Source: Oceanisphaera sp. IT1-181 (GTDB lineage Bacteria; Pseudomonadota; Gammaproteobacteria; Enterobacterales; Aeromonadaceae). Taken from it: a stretch of 64,000 nt of DNA. This document shows positions 1 to 9,026 of this stretch, in pieces. The notes beneath the pieces were generated by a model. The model was given only the letters and a program-made list of their open reading frames with translations, was not told the DNA's origin and did not search any database. A program made the translations under genes and the position numbers. The stretch spans positions 3,317,001 to 3,381,000 of the forward strand of contig NZ_CP136856.1 in assembly GCF_033807535.1 (NCBI RefSeq), written 5' to 3'. Each line of letters starts with the position of its first letter. Position 1 is the first letter of the stretch.

Positions 1-274
1 TTTCCATAGTCCGGCCGCCTTGCTTGCCGCTGGCGGCTTCGCGGTTCATGCGGCTGTGGGTGGAACGTGGCAACATGCCATATTCCGCCGTCACCCAACC
101 TTGGCCTTTGCCCCGTAAGAAACGCGGTACGCCTTTTACGACCGAGGCGGTGCACAGCACCTTGGTATGACCAAACTCTACCAACACAGAGCCTTCCGCA
201 TGGCGGGTATAATTAGAGGTGATGGTAACGACGCGCATTTCATCAACCGCGCGGCCGCAGGCTCGTGTAGACAT
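1..274 (-). CDS. rph: Ribonuclease PH, 5' part (cut by window edge)
   Basis: RNase PH is a phosphorolytic 3'-5' exoribonuclease that trims tRNA 3' ends. Reading leftward from the ATG at 274, the first 91 codons give the family N-terminus: NYTRHAEGSVLVEFG, then KVLCTASV, GVPRFLRGKGQGWVTAEYGM, and the KQGGRTME segment at the window edge. The gene is truncated only because the window ends. It is divergent from yicC, the usual rph/yicC arrangement in gammaproteobacteria. The N-terminal residues start MSTRACGRA rather than the usual MRPAGR, a small lineage difference. Confidence 0.93.
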   Translation of the reverse strand, partial: MSTRACGRAVDEMRVVTITSNYTRHAEGSVLVEFGHTKVLCTASVVKGVPRFLRGKGQGWVTAEYGMLPRSTHSRMNREAASGKQGGRTME

Positions 275-439
275 GGTATTCTCCAATGAGGATAAATCGC
301 GCGCCGTGAGGCTTAAGCGATTCTTATAAAGACGACATTATAAAGAAACTACCGGCGCATTGCATGTGCTCACCATTGCCGCAAGTCGGTGGCGGTGTCA
401 CACTTAAGCGCTTCACGTGCAACTAATATTGAGAGCCAC

Positions 440-1303
440 ATGATCCACAGTATGACCGCCTATGCGCGACAAGAATTTAAACAAGATTGGGGCACCGCCG
501 TTTGGGAAATCCGCTCGGTAAACCAGCGCTACTTAGAAATCTACACGCGCTTACCCGAGCAATTTCGCAGCCTAGAGCCGCTAGTGCGCGAAAAACTGCG
601 TGCCCGTTTACAGCGCGGCAAGGTGGAATGCGGCCTGCGCTTTGAGTCTAACTTGGCTAATCAAGGCCAGTTGCAAATGAATAAAGCACTGGCCAAACAG
701 CTGATTGAAGGTGCCGACTGGATAATGGAAGAAGCCAGCCAAGGCGCCTTAAATCCAGTCGATATTTTACGCTGGCCGGGTGTAATGGAAGCGCAAGCCC
801 AAGACATGGACGCGCTGAGCAATGAGCTGATTGCTTGCCTAGATAAAGTGGTGGATGATTTTCTCGACGCTCGCGCCAGCGAAGGTGACAAGCTAAAAGA
901 TCTGATTGAGCTGCGCTTATCCGGCATCGAGCAAGAAGTCGATAAAGTGAAAACCCAAATGCCCGCCATCATGGCGTGGCAGCGCCAACGCCTGCAAGAC
1001 CGCTTTGAAGAAGCCAAGATTGAACTTGATCCCCAGCGTGTCGAGCAAGAAATGGTGTTATTGGCACAAAAAGTGGACGTGGCTGAAGAGCTAGATCGCT
1101 TAGTGACGCACATTGGCGAAACCCGCAAGATCCTGAAAAAAGGCGGCGCCTGCGGTCGACGATTGGACTTTATGATGCAAGAGTTCAACCGCGAGTCCAA
1201 TACGCTAGGCTCTAAGTCGATCAGCACCGATATAACTAATTCCGCAGTAGAAATGAAAGTATTAATCGAGCAAATGCGCGAGCAGATCCAGAATATCGAA
1301 TAA
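440..1303 (+). CDS. yicC: YicC family endoribonuclease
   Basis: YicC-type proteins are stress-associated endoribonucleases; E. coli YicC acts on RyhB. The product from the ATG at 440 is 287 residues, the same length as E. coli YicC, and begins MIHSMTAYARQE. A longer frame opens at 389 but adds 17 unrelated residues. The ATG at 440 has GAGAG just upstream. The conserved C-terminal segment GRRLDFMMQEFNRESNTLGSK is present. An intrinsic terminator follows at 1342. Family assignment is firm; the target RNAs in this organism are unknown. Confidence 0.93.
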   Translation: MIHSMTAYARQEFKQDWGTAVWEIRSVNQRYLEIYTRLPEQFRSLEPLVREKLRARLQRGKVECGLRFESNLANQGQLQMNKALAKQLIEGADWIMEEASQGALNPVDILRWPGVMEAQAQDMDALSNELIACLDKVVDDFLDARASEGDKLKDLIELRLSGIEQEVDKVKTQMPAIMAWQRQRLQDRFEEAKIELDPQRVEQEMVLLAQKVDVAEELDRLVTHIGETRKILKKGGACGRRLDFMMQEFNRESNTLGSKSISTDITNSAVEMKVLIEQMREQIQNIE

Positions 1304-1341
1304 CTATTCTGGCAGCTGCCTATTTCAGGTAAGACGTTACC

Positions 1342-1366
1342 AAGCCCCTATCCAGGGGCTTTTTTA
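1342..1366 (+). terminator. Intrinsic terminator after yicC
   Basis: The stem AAGCCCC / GGGGCTT has a 6-nt loop and is followed by a T run. It lies about 40 bp past the yicC stop. Confidence 0.8.
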
Positions 1367-1552
1367 TGCGCATATTAAGGCTGCTGCATTAGGATTGATG
1401 CTCTCATTGACCGCGCCGCGCCTTAAGCCCTACCTTGCTAGGATTAATAATGACCACCTAAGCTAGCGCTTTGTATTTGTCGAACGCCAGCCTAGGTATT
1501 AAAGTAAGCCCGCCTTTATTCACCATTTTTATTTTAAACAAGAGCCGCACCC

Positions 1553-4500
1553 ATGCAATTCACCCTAGACGATATCAAACAGATGACCAGCCCTGCAGCC
1601 TTTGCACGAGGTAAGGCCTATTTTGAACAACATAAGGTGATATTTAGCCAACTGGATGCGGCGAATGAGCAGATTGTGGCCGAAGTTGAGGGCACTGAGC
1701 CTTACCCCTATGAGGTGTTCTTATTCTGGGAAGATAAAGAGCTAACATCTGACTGCAGTTGCCCAGTGGGATACAACTGCAAGCATGGAGTGGCGGCCGG
1801 ATTGCACTGGTTAAGCACTCATTCCAAGGCTCAATCAAAGACACAACAACTCACATCAAGTACAGAGCCCGATGCCAGCCTAAACCAGTGGCTAACTACG
1901 CTGTATGATGAGGTTGAGCATCATAATGTTGAGGCGACATTAGTGCCTGGCCGACATTATCTGCTGTATCAGTTGGAAGCAGATCAGGGCCAGCATCAAA
2001 TTTTATTGCTTAAGGCTTACCTTAAAAAAAACGGCAAATGGAGTCAGCAGCAAAGTATCCCGTCCGACCATGCGACTTGGAATGCGCCGAGTTTTTACCT
2101 GCCACAAGACAGAGATATTGTACAAAAACTGCAAATATTACAACGACAAGGATCACAGCAACAAGCCGCCACCAGATTACGGCTAGCAGGGAGTGAAGGC
2201 GCACAAATATTAGAGCAAATGCTGCTCAGCCAACGCCTAATCTTAGCTGACTATCGGACACTACAAACCGGCCAGCGGCGGGCACTCAGCTGGCAGTGGC
2301 AAGCATCAAACTCAGAGCAACGCCTAACCGCCGAGCTGGAGGACTTGACTCACTGGGAGCCGATTGCGGTGACACCGCCCAGCTACCTAGACAGATATAA
2401 CGCCGCCATTGGCGAGATAGTTACCTCGCTCACCAGCTCACAGCTGACTCACTTATATAACATGCCGCCGGTGCCGAATGAACAGATGGCCATTACCGCC
2501 GCACAGCTGCGGCGTGTATTTACGCCTAAGCAGCTGCCGCTGACCGAAGAGCCGCAATTAATCAAAGAATCGACACCCATACCGCACCTGACGCTGACGA
2601 TGGTGCCAGGCCTGAACGGCGTTCAGCTACCTGGCACAGAGCTCCACTTCGACTACGGCCCCATCACCATAGCACCCAGTCATCTAGGCAACCCTACTGC
2701 GGATTTACCCGTGCAGGAGCACGACGGTCGCGCCTATCTTATTGAACGTAATGAAAAATCCGAAATCGACTATGGGCTGCAACTACACGACCTAGGCTTA
2801 TGGCCCAATGCCGTACCCAAAGATACGGAGCTAAAAGAGATCTGGTTGCCCAATACCGGTGATGCAGTGCAAGCACTACAACAATGGCAGCAGTTTTCGG
2901 AGCAAGACTTGCCAGTGCTGGAACGCCAAGGTTGGCGTATTAGTAAGGCTCCTGATTACCGATTCGAGATCCAAGACGCCCGCTTCGATATTGAACTGCA
3001 AGACCAGCATAATAACTGGTTCGATTTTTCACTTGGTTTACAAACAGGCGACACCAAGCTCGACACCATGGAGGTGATCGGCGCTTGGTTTAAGGCTGAT
3101 ATGCCGAACGAACTGTTTATGCCAGTCGGCGACGATTGGCTACGCATTGATACCCAGCCGTTATGGACCATACGCGATCTCTTACAGGAACTCTTCAACA
3201 AAGACTTGCTCGACCGCCCGGTGAGTCTGCCAGGCTTTCAGGCGGCACAGTTTCAAGGTATGGAACTCAACGATCGTCAAGCCCCCTTAACTCGCGCCAT
3301 GATGGAGCAACTACAGGACTTCACCGGCTTGCAAACGGTGCCTATGCCTATTGGACTTAAAGCCGAGCTGCGCCCCTATCAACAACAAGGGTTGGACTGG
3401 CTGGTGTTTCTGCATCGTTATGGCTTAGGCGGCATTCTTGCCGACGACATGGGTTTGGGCAAAACCTTGCAAGCCTTAGCGCTGATCCAACACCTCAAAG
3501 AAACCGGCCAACTGCAGCAAGCGGCCATGATCTTAGCGCCCACCAGCCTAGTGGGTAACTGGCAACATGAAGCCGCGCGCTTCGCGCCGGATCTCAAAGT
3601 ATTGGTGATTCACGGGCCTAAGCGCCATGGTGCCTTCGAACAGATTGACGACCACGACTTAGTGATCACCACTTACCCCTTATTGCTACGCGATGGCGAA
3701 CACTACGCTGCACACCATTTTTCCGTACTGGTGCTGGATGAAGCCCAAGCCATCAAAAATCCCATTACCAAAGTCGCACAACAGGTGCGTGAGCTTAAGG
3801 GCGGCTTACGGCTGTGCCTGAGTGGTACGCCGCTAGAAAATCATCTCGGCGAGCTGTGGGCGTTGATGGACTTCGTGCTGCCCGGCCTGCTCGGTGGCCG
3901 CAGCCGTTTCAATCGTAGCTATCGCCAGCCTATCGAAAACGAAGGCAATCGCCAGCGCCAACAAGAGCTAGGCCAGAAACTGGCGCCCTTTATGTTGCGC
4001 CGCACCAAGGCCGAAGTGGTGAAAGAGTTGCCGGCAAAAACCGAGATTACTCAGTACGTAGAGTTGCAGGGCAAACAGCGAGCTTTATATGAAGGTATTC
4101 GCATCAGCATGGAAAAACGGCTACGTACTCTGGTCGCCCAAAAAGGCATGGCCCGCAGCCATATCGAATTTCTCGACGCTTTGCTTAAATTACGCCAAGC
4201 CTGCATCGATCCGCGCTTAGTTAAGTTAGAGAAAGCTGCCGATATCAAAGAGCATGCCAAGCTCGACTGGCTAACCGACGCTATTCCGCGAATGCTGACA
4301 GAAGGCCGTAACTTGCTGATATTTTCGCAATTTACTGGAGTGTTAGACTTAGTAGAAGCCGATCTAAAGCGGCAAAAAATCGCTTATAGCAAGTTGACCG
4401 GTAAGACCCGCAAACGTCAGGAAGCTATCGATCGTTTTCAACAAGGCGAGGCACGAGTATTTTTAATCAGCCTTAAGGCCGGCGGCAGCGGCTTGAATTT

Positions 4501-4756
4501 AACGGCAGCAGACGTAGTAATACACGTGGATCCTTGGTGGAATCCGGCGGTAGAAAATCAGGCCACCGACCGCGCCCATCGTATCGGCCAAGACAAACCG
4601 GTGTTTGTGTATAAATTAGTCGCCGCCGATACCGTAGAAGAGCGCATTCAGCAGATGCAGCAACAGAAACAAGCACTGGCCGATGCCCTGTTCAGCGACA
4701 CCAGCAGCGCCGGCCTGCCCGCAGATTCAGAAAGCTTATTGGCGCTGCTGAGCTAA
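1553..4756 (+). CDS. SWIM zinc-finger SNF2-family helicase
   Basis: This is a 1067-residue SNF2/RapA-like ATPase, predicted to translocate on DNA or remodel nucleoprotein. An N-terminal SWIM finger has C68-x-C70, C76 and H78. The ATPase core starts near residue 600. Walker A (DMGLGKT) is near 630-638, the DEAQ box near 728-731, and GTPLENHLGELWAL follows. The C-terminal helicase lobe carries SQFTGVLDL and the VI-like block DPWWNPAVENQATDRAHRIG near 993-1011. The length is normal for bacterial SWIM-SNF2 proteins. The gene is monocistronic and convergent with the gene at 4770. The cellular role of this subfamily is not established. Confidence 0.9.
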   Translation: MQFTLDDIKQMTSPAAFARGKAYFEQHKVIFSQLDAANEQIVAEVEGTEPYPYEVFLFWEDKELTSDCSCPVGYNCKHGVAAGLHWLSTHSKAQSKTQQLTSSTEPDASLNQWLTTLYDEVEHHNVEATLVPGRHYLLYQLEADQGQHQILLLKAYLKKNGKWSQQQSIPSDHATWNAPSFYLPQDRDIVQKLQILQRQGSQQQAATRLRLAGSEGAQILEQMLLSQRLILADYRTLQTGQRRALSWQWQASNSEQRLTAELEDLTHWEPIAVTPPSYLDRYNAAIGEIVTSLTSSQLTHLYNMPPVPNEQMAITAAQLRRVFTPKQLPLTEEPQLIKESTPIPHLTLTMVPGLNGVQLPGTELHFDYGPITIAPSHLGNPTADLPVQEHDGRAYLIERNEKSEIDYGLQLHDLGLWPNAVPKDTELKEIWLPNTGDAVQALQQWQQFSEQDLPVLERQGWRISKAPDYRFEIQDARFDIELQDQHNNWFDFSLGLQTGDTKLDTMEVIGAWFKADMPNELFMPVGDDWLRIDTQPLWTIRDLLQELFNKDLLDRPVSLPGFQAAQFQGMELNDRQAPLTRAMMEQLQDFTGLQTVPMPIGLKAELRPYQQQGLDWLVFLHRYGLGGILADDMGLGKTLQALALIQHLKETGQLQQAAMILAPTSLVGNWQHEAARFAPDLKVLVIHGPKRHGAFEQIDDHDLVITTYPLLLRDGEHYAAHHFSVLVLDEAQAIKNPITKVAQQVRELKGGLRLCLSGTPLENHLGELWALMDFVLPGLLGGRSRFNRSYRQPIENEGNRQRQQELGQKLAPFMLRRTKAEVVKELPAKTEITQYVELQGKQRALYEGIRISMEKRLRTLVAQKGMARSHIEFLDALLKLRQACIDPRLVKLEKAADIKEHAKLDWLTDAIPRMLTEGRNLLIFSQFTGVLDLVEADLKRQKIAYSKLTGKTRKRQEAIDRFQQGEARVFLISLKAGGSGLNLTAADVVIHVDPWWNPAVENQATDRAHRIGQDKPVFVYKLVAADTVEERIQQMQQQKQALADALFSDTSSAGLPADSESLLALLS

Positions 4757-4769
4757 ATTTATACCACCA

Positions 4770-5426
4770 CTAAACCATAACCGGCGCTATGCAGAGCTTG
4801 GCGAAAATTAGGCTCTTGGTGTGGCTTAACCAGCAGTCGATTGTCTCCGCCGCCTGGCATAAATCTGCGGTTAGCGGATGCGCGGCAATCGCCGCCGCCG
4901 TCTGCGCGTCTCGGCAATGCAACAGCAGTACGGTTCCTATCGGCGTCACCGCACAGGCATTGGCTTCACAGCTGGCCAACAGCCGTTCGCTGTCTTGCGG
5001 CAGAAAAGGCTGCTCATCACGCTGGGCAATAAAGTCGCGCAGCGGCGCCAAACTACTGCCATTTTCCAGCAGGGTCAGCATTTTTGCTTGGGAAAGCTGC
5101 CAATCGTGTTCATTCAAACTATCGGCGTAACCCTCAAGCAATAGCAGCTCGGTATCGCTGGGCGATTGCTGAAAGCTAAGCCGCCCCGCCTGATGCATGT
5201 TGAGCGCCGTTTTTTGATGAGTCGACGGATCGTCATATTCCTTAGTCAGCCCCAAGCAATAGGCCCCCAAGGCATTAAGTCGAATATAAAGCAGGCCATC
5301 GTAGCGGCTCAGGCAATCAACATCCTCGCCACACCACACATTTTCATAGTCGGGTTCTGGCTGCTCGGGGGCGGCCAGCACCACATCAATCAGCCCCAGC
5401 GTGGCTGGCATATTCCAGCAACACAC
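4770..5426 (-). CDS. Hypothetical protein, possible XPB/Ssl2-like helicase-associated domain
   Basis: Up to 218 residues from a GTG at 5426. An ATG at 5411 (five residues shorter) has a weak TGGA upstream and may be the true start. No signal peptide or membrane segment is visible. I do not recognise a named family. The layout WQLSQAKMLTLLENGSSL, then a LPQDSERLLASCE segment, a TVLLLHCRD strand and alternating helices loosely recalls the helicase-associated XPB/Ssl2 N-terminal domain. That is a weak inference. The gene ends only 14 bp from the SNF2 helicase stop and is convergent with it. Confidence 0.6.
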   Translation of the reverse strand: MCCWNMPATLGLIDVVLAAPEQPEPDYENVWCGEDVDCLSRYDGLLYIRLNALGAYCLGLTKEYDDPSTHQKTALNMHQAGRLSFQQSPSDTELLLLEGYADSLNEHDWQLSQAKMLTLLENGSSLAPLRDFIAQRDEQPFLPQDSERLLASCEANACAVTPIGTVLLLHCRDAQTAAAIAAHPLTADLCQAAETIDCWLSHTKSLIFAKLCIAPVMV

Positions 5427-5734
5427 AGCGCAGGTATCGGCCTTAACAACTGAGCCGCTATTACGACTTAATCCACCTATGGATCAGCTTCATTTGTATA
5501 ACAACTCGGTATTAACGAGGTTTTAAGCAGGAAAAAACTGATAGAGCCGAAGCTACTAGCTGATCATAATGCAATTTGCGTGGAGGGCACTTCCGCAGCA
5601 AGCTATAGTTTTTTTTGAATGGCCGTTGTCTTTACAACGGCCATTTTTTTATGGCCCGCATTCTGATAAACTTGGTCGCCCTTGGTTCCAGCCCCGCTCG
5701 GCGCTGGCAGATAATCCCGAACGGGCATAAAACT
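5427..5734. other. Intergenic region upstream of gmk with candidate small RNA
   Basis: About 300 bp without a convincing gene. It holds a strong plus-strand intrinsic terminator (5618-5650). Just before it, TGCGtGGA and TCCGCA can pair (about 5578-5597). A possible -10 CATAAT lies near 5565. A short RNA of roughly 75-80 nt ending at the terminator is possible. The gmk promoter must lie after the terminator or rely on read-through. Confidence 0.4.
5618..5650 (+). terminator. Strong intrinsic terminator upstream of gmk
   Basis: A perfect 12-bp stem, AATGGCCGTTGT / ACAACGGCCATT, with loop CTTT and a T run. No annotated plus-strand gene ends nearby, so it either ends an unannotated RNA or attenuates transcription into gmk. 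Confidence 0.8.
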
Positions 5735-6364
5735 ATGGCGCACTGCGGTACCTTATTTATTATTTCTTCCCCTAGTGGTGCAGGCAAATCCAGCCTGATC
5801 CGCGCCCTACTCGATCGCCCCAGCATAGATGGCATGCTGCAGGTCTCCGTCTCTCATACCACGCGCTCAGAACGGCCAGGTGAAGTAGACGGCATTCATT
5901 ATCACTTCGTCAGTCAGCCTGAATTTAAAGCGTTGATTGAGCGCGGTGCTTTTTATGAGTGGGCTCAAGTATTTGACAACTACTACGGCACATCACGCGA
6001 GTGGATTGACGAGCAATTGGAAAAAGGTATCGACATTTTACTCGATATCGACTGGCAAGGGGCGCGACAAATCCGCGCGCAATCTCCCAGTGCCAAGTCT
6101 ATTTTTGTATTGCCTCCAAGCAGAGTTGAGCTGGAACGACGTTTAAATGCGCGTCAGCAAGATACGGCTGAGGTAATAAAGGGTAGAATGGACAAGGCTG
6201 TGTCAGAAATGTCCCACTACGACGAATATGACTACTTGCTGGTTAATGATAATTTTGACCATGCACTCGATCGCCTCAGTGCCATTATTGAGGCCGAACG
6301 AGCCAGTACTGAGAAACAAGCCATACGTTTTCAGAACTTACTTGACGGTTTGCTGGCGGAATAA
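5735..6364 (+). CDS. gmk: Guanylate kinase
   Basis: Guanylate kinase converts GMP and ATP to GDP and ADP. The frame is open from 5615, but the family start MAHCGTLFIISSPSGAGKSS is at the ATG at 5735, giving 209 residues, close to E. coli Gmk (207). The P-loop SGAGKSS covers residues 14-20. SHTTRSERPGEVDGIHYHF and the DIDWQGARQIR stretch are the GMP-binding and catalytic parts. The order gmk-rpoZ-spoT is conserved across gammaproteobacteria and links GTP supply with ppGpp metabolism. Confidence 0.96.
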   Translation: MAHCGTLFIISSPSGAGKSSLIRALLDRPSIDGMLQVSVSHTTRSERPGEVDGIHYHFVSQPEFKALIERGAFYEWAQVFDNYYGTSREWIDEQLEKGIDILLDIDWQGARQIRAQSPSAKSIFVLPPSRVELERRLNARQQDTAEVIKGRMDKAVSEMSHYDEYDYLLVNDNFDHALDRLSAIIEAERASTEKQAIRFQNLLDGLLAE

Positions 6365-6413
6365 GCTAAAATCCATTAGAATTTTGCACCTTTTTTAATC
6401 ATTGGAGTCCTTT

Positions 6414-6692
6414 ATGGCACGCGTTACTGTTGAAGATGCTGTTGAGCAGGTAGGCAATCGTTTTGATTTAGTGTTGGTTGCTTCTCGTCGCGCTCGCCAA
6501 TTGGCAACCCAGGGCAAAGAAGCGCTGGTCCCCCTCGAGAATGACAAACCCACCGTTGTTGCACTGCGTGAAATTGAGCAAGGCTTAGTTAACCATGCAA
6601 TGATGGATGTGCAAGATCGCCAAGAGCAGCAAGAAATGGATGCCGCCGAACTGGCCGCCGTGGCTGCTATTGCCGAAGGTCGTTTGTTGTAA
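6414..6692 (+). CDS. rpoZ: RNA polymerase omega subunit
   Basis: The small omega subunit helps assemble beta' and forms part of ppGpp site 1 on RNA polymerase. The 92-residue product starts MARVTVEDAVEQVGNRFDLV, nearly the E. coli length (91). GGAG at 6404-6407 fixes the ATG at 6414; the frame extends 12 nt further upstream without support. It lies 49 bp after gmk and upstream of spoT. Confidence 0.97.
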   Translation: MARVTVEDAVEQVGNRFDLVLVASRRARQLATQGKEALVPLENDKPTVVALREIEQGLVNHAMMDVQDRQEQQEMDAAELAAVAAIAEGRLL

Positions 6693-6705
6693 GCTAAATT
6701 CAAGC

Positions 6706-6730
6706 GCCCGTTTACTTAAACGGGCCTTAA
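6706..6730 (+). terminator. Weak hairpin between rpoZ and spoT
   Basis: The stem GCCCGTTT / AAACGGGC (6706-6725) has loop ACTT but only a poor T tract (CTTAATTT). It is more likely a partial terminator or RNA-stabilising hairpin than a full stop, since spoT follows in the same operon. Confidence 0.45.
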
Positions 6731-6771
6731 TTTCGCCTGCATGTTAATAGCTTCGATGATCGGAGTCTCTA

Positions 6772-8889
6772 TTGTATCTATTTGAATCTCTTAAAGAGCT
6801 TGCCTCCAGCTACCTTCCCGCCGACCAGATAGAGCTGCTCACCGCCGCTTATGTGGTGGCGAGAGACGCGCATCAGGGGCAAACTCGTTCCAGTGGCGAG
6901 CCTTACATCACCCATCCGGTGGCGGTGGCGCGCATTCTGGCAGAGATGCATCTCGATCATGAAACTCTGATGGCGGCTCTTTTGCATGACGTCATCGAAG
7001 ACACCGCCACCACCAAAGCCGTATTAGCCGTGCAGTTTGGCGAGGCGGTGGCGGAATTGGTCGAAGGGGTCTCTAAGCTCGAGAAAATCAAGTTTAGAGA
7101 TCATAAAGAAGCCCAGACCGAGAACTTCCGCAAGATGGTGCTGGCCATGACCCAAGACATTCGGGTCATCCTTATTAAGCTCGCTGACCGCACCCATAAT
7201 ATGCGCACGCTCGGCTCATTACGGCCCGATAAGCGCCGCCGCATCGCCCGCGAAACCCTCGAAATTCATGCCCCCATTGCTAACCGCCTCGGTATTCACA
7301 GCATCAAGAATGAGCTGGAAGAATTAGGGTTAGAAGCCTTATACCCGATGCGTACCCGCGTGTTGCGCGAATCCGTGCGCCGCGCGCGAGGCAATAGACG
7401 GGAAATAATTCAATCGATTTTCGAAGAAGTCAATGGCCGGATCCAAGACGCGCACATTGATGCCACTGTGTTGGGTCGTGAAAAAAACATGTTCTCCATT
7501 TATAACAAGATGGTGAAAAAAGAACTGCAGTTTCACGAAGTCATGGATATCTACGCGTTTCGCGTCATCGTCAAGGATATCGACACCTGTTATCGGGTGT
7601 TAGGCCAAATGCATACCTTGTATAAGCCCAGACCCGGCCGCTTTAAAGACTATATCGCCATTCCTAAAACTAACGGTTATCAGTCATTGCATACCTCTTT
7701 AGTGGGCCCCCACGGCTTGCCGGTAGAAGTGCAGATCCGTACCGAATACATGGATCAAATGGCCGATAAAGGCGTGGCCGCGCACTGGGCCTATAAGCAC
7801 GAGGCTGAGCGTTCTAATACCACGGCACAAGTACGCGCCGAGCGTTGGATGCAAAGCTTGTTGGAATTACAGCAAAGTGCCGGCTCCTCGTTTGAGTTTA
7901 TCGAAGGCGTTAAAACTGACCTCTTCCCCGATGAAATCTATGTCTTTACCCCTGAAGGGCGCATCTTAGAGCTACCCTCAGGCGCGACTGCGGTCGACTT
8001 TGCCTATGCGGTACACACTGACATTGGCCATGCCTGCGTAGGTGCCCGCGTTGATCGCCAGCCTTATTCGCTCAGCCAGCGTTTGCACTCAGGCCAAACC
8101 ATAGAGATCATTACCGCACCCACAGCTCGCCCTAATGCGGCTTGGCTGAATTTTGTGGTCACCTCACGGGCCCGCACCAAGATTCGCCAATTCTTGAAAA
8201 ACTTGCGTACCGAAGAGTCAGTGTTGCTGGGTAAGCGTTTGCTTAATCACGCCTTGGGCGCGAAAAATATCGAAGATATTTCGGTAGAGCGCGTCGAAAA
8301 AGTCCTAAAAGACACCAAACATGGCTCAGTCAGCAGCCTAATGGCGGATATTGGCCTCGGCAACGCCATGAGTGTGGTGGTGGCTCGCCGCTTGCTTGCT
8401 GACGTAAATGACGCGCCCATTGAAACGAGCAAAAATGCGAAGAAGATGCCGATCCGCGGAGCAGACGACATGTTGCTGAACTTTGCCAACTGTTGTCGTC
8501 CTATTCCCGGCGATCCTATCGTGGCGCACATCAGCCCAGGTCGGGGTTTGGTGGTGCATCTTGAGTCTTGTAAAAATATCCGCGGCTACGCTAAAGAGCA
8601 AGAAAAGTACCTGCCGGTGCAATGGGATATGGAGCAAGACTTCGACTTTGAATTTAAAACCGAAATCGGCATCGAGCTTATCAACCATCATGGCGCCTTA
8701 GCCGCACTCGCCAACGTAATTGCCGCCACCGGCGCCAATATTCATAATATTGCTACCGAAGAAAAAGATGGTCGCGTCTACTTAGTTGAGCTGCTAATTA
8801 CCACTAAGAGCCGCGTGCATCTGGCCAATATTATGCGCAAAATTCGCGTGACGCCCAATGTATTGAAAGTATTCCGCTTACGTAAATAA
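6772..8889 (+). CDS. spoT: Bifunctional (p)ppGpp synthetase/hydrolase SpoT
   Basis: SpoT hydrolyses and weakly synthesises (p)ppGpp in the stringent response. The 705-residue product matches the family length (702 in E. coli). The start is TTG at 6772, as in E. coli spoT, preceded by CGGAG. The N-terminal HD hydrolase domain has H72-D73 in ALLHDVIEDT. The synthetase region contains YRVLGQMHTLYKPRPGR and IPKTNGYQSLHT. The TGS domain (VFTPEGRILELPSGATAVDFAYAV) is near 395-450, and the conserved NCCRPIPGDPI follows. A C-terminal ACT domain covers about 630-705. Both activities look intact. The E. coli downstream gene trmH is absent here. Confidence 0.96.
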   Translation: MYLFESLKELASSYLPADQIELLTAAYVVARDAHQGQTRSSGEPYITHPVAVARILAEMHLDHETLMAALLHDVIEDTATTKAVLAVQFGEAVAELVEGVSKLEKIKFRDHKEAQTENFRKMVLAMTQDIRVILIKLADRTHNMRTLGSLRPDKRRRIARETLEIHAPIANRLGIHSIKNELEELGLEALYPMRTRVLRESVRRARGNRREIIQSIFEEVNGRIQDAHIDATVLGREKNMFSIYNKMVKKELQFHEVMDIYAFRVIVKDIDTCYRVLGQMHTLYKPRPGRFKDYIAIPKTNGYQSLHTSLVGPHGLPVEVQIRTEYMDQMADKGVAAHWAYKHEAERSNTTAQVRAERWMQSLLELQQSAGSSFEFIEGVKTDLFPDEIYVFTPEGRILELPSGATAVDFAYAVHTDIGHACVGARVDRQPYSLSQRLHSGQTIEIITAPTARPNAAWLNFVVTSRARTKIRQFLKNLRTEESVLLGKRLLNHALGAKNIEDISVERVEKVLKDTKHGSVSSLMADIGLGNAMSVVVARRLLADVNDAPIETSKNAKKMPIRGADDMLLNFANCCRPIPGDPIVAHISPGRGLVVHLESCKNIRGYAKEQEKYLPVQWDMEQDFDFEFKTEIGIELINHHGALAALANVIAATGANIHNIATEEKDGRVYLVELLITTKSRVHLANIMRKIRVTPNVLKVFRLRK

Positions 8890-9026
8890 TCCCAGCACCG
8901 CTTTGTTTTAGCACTCAGCTGTGCTTAAAATTAACGTCAAATCTTAAGCGAAGAGTCTGCACGGGTAATATCTGAGCGCTATCTTACCCACCCTATCTAT
9001 ACTGCGTTAAGCGCTTGGAGCCTGTT

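Noticed and set aside
661..1227. 188-codon minus-strand ORF inside yicC
   Set aside because: Shadow frame of the firmly identified yicC gene.
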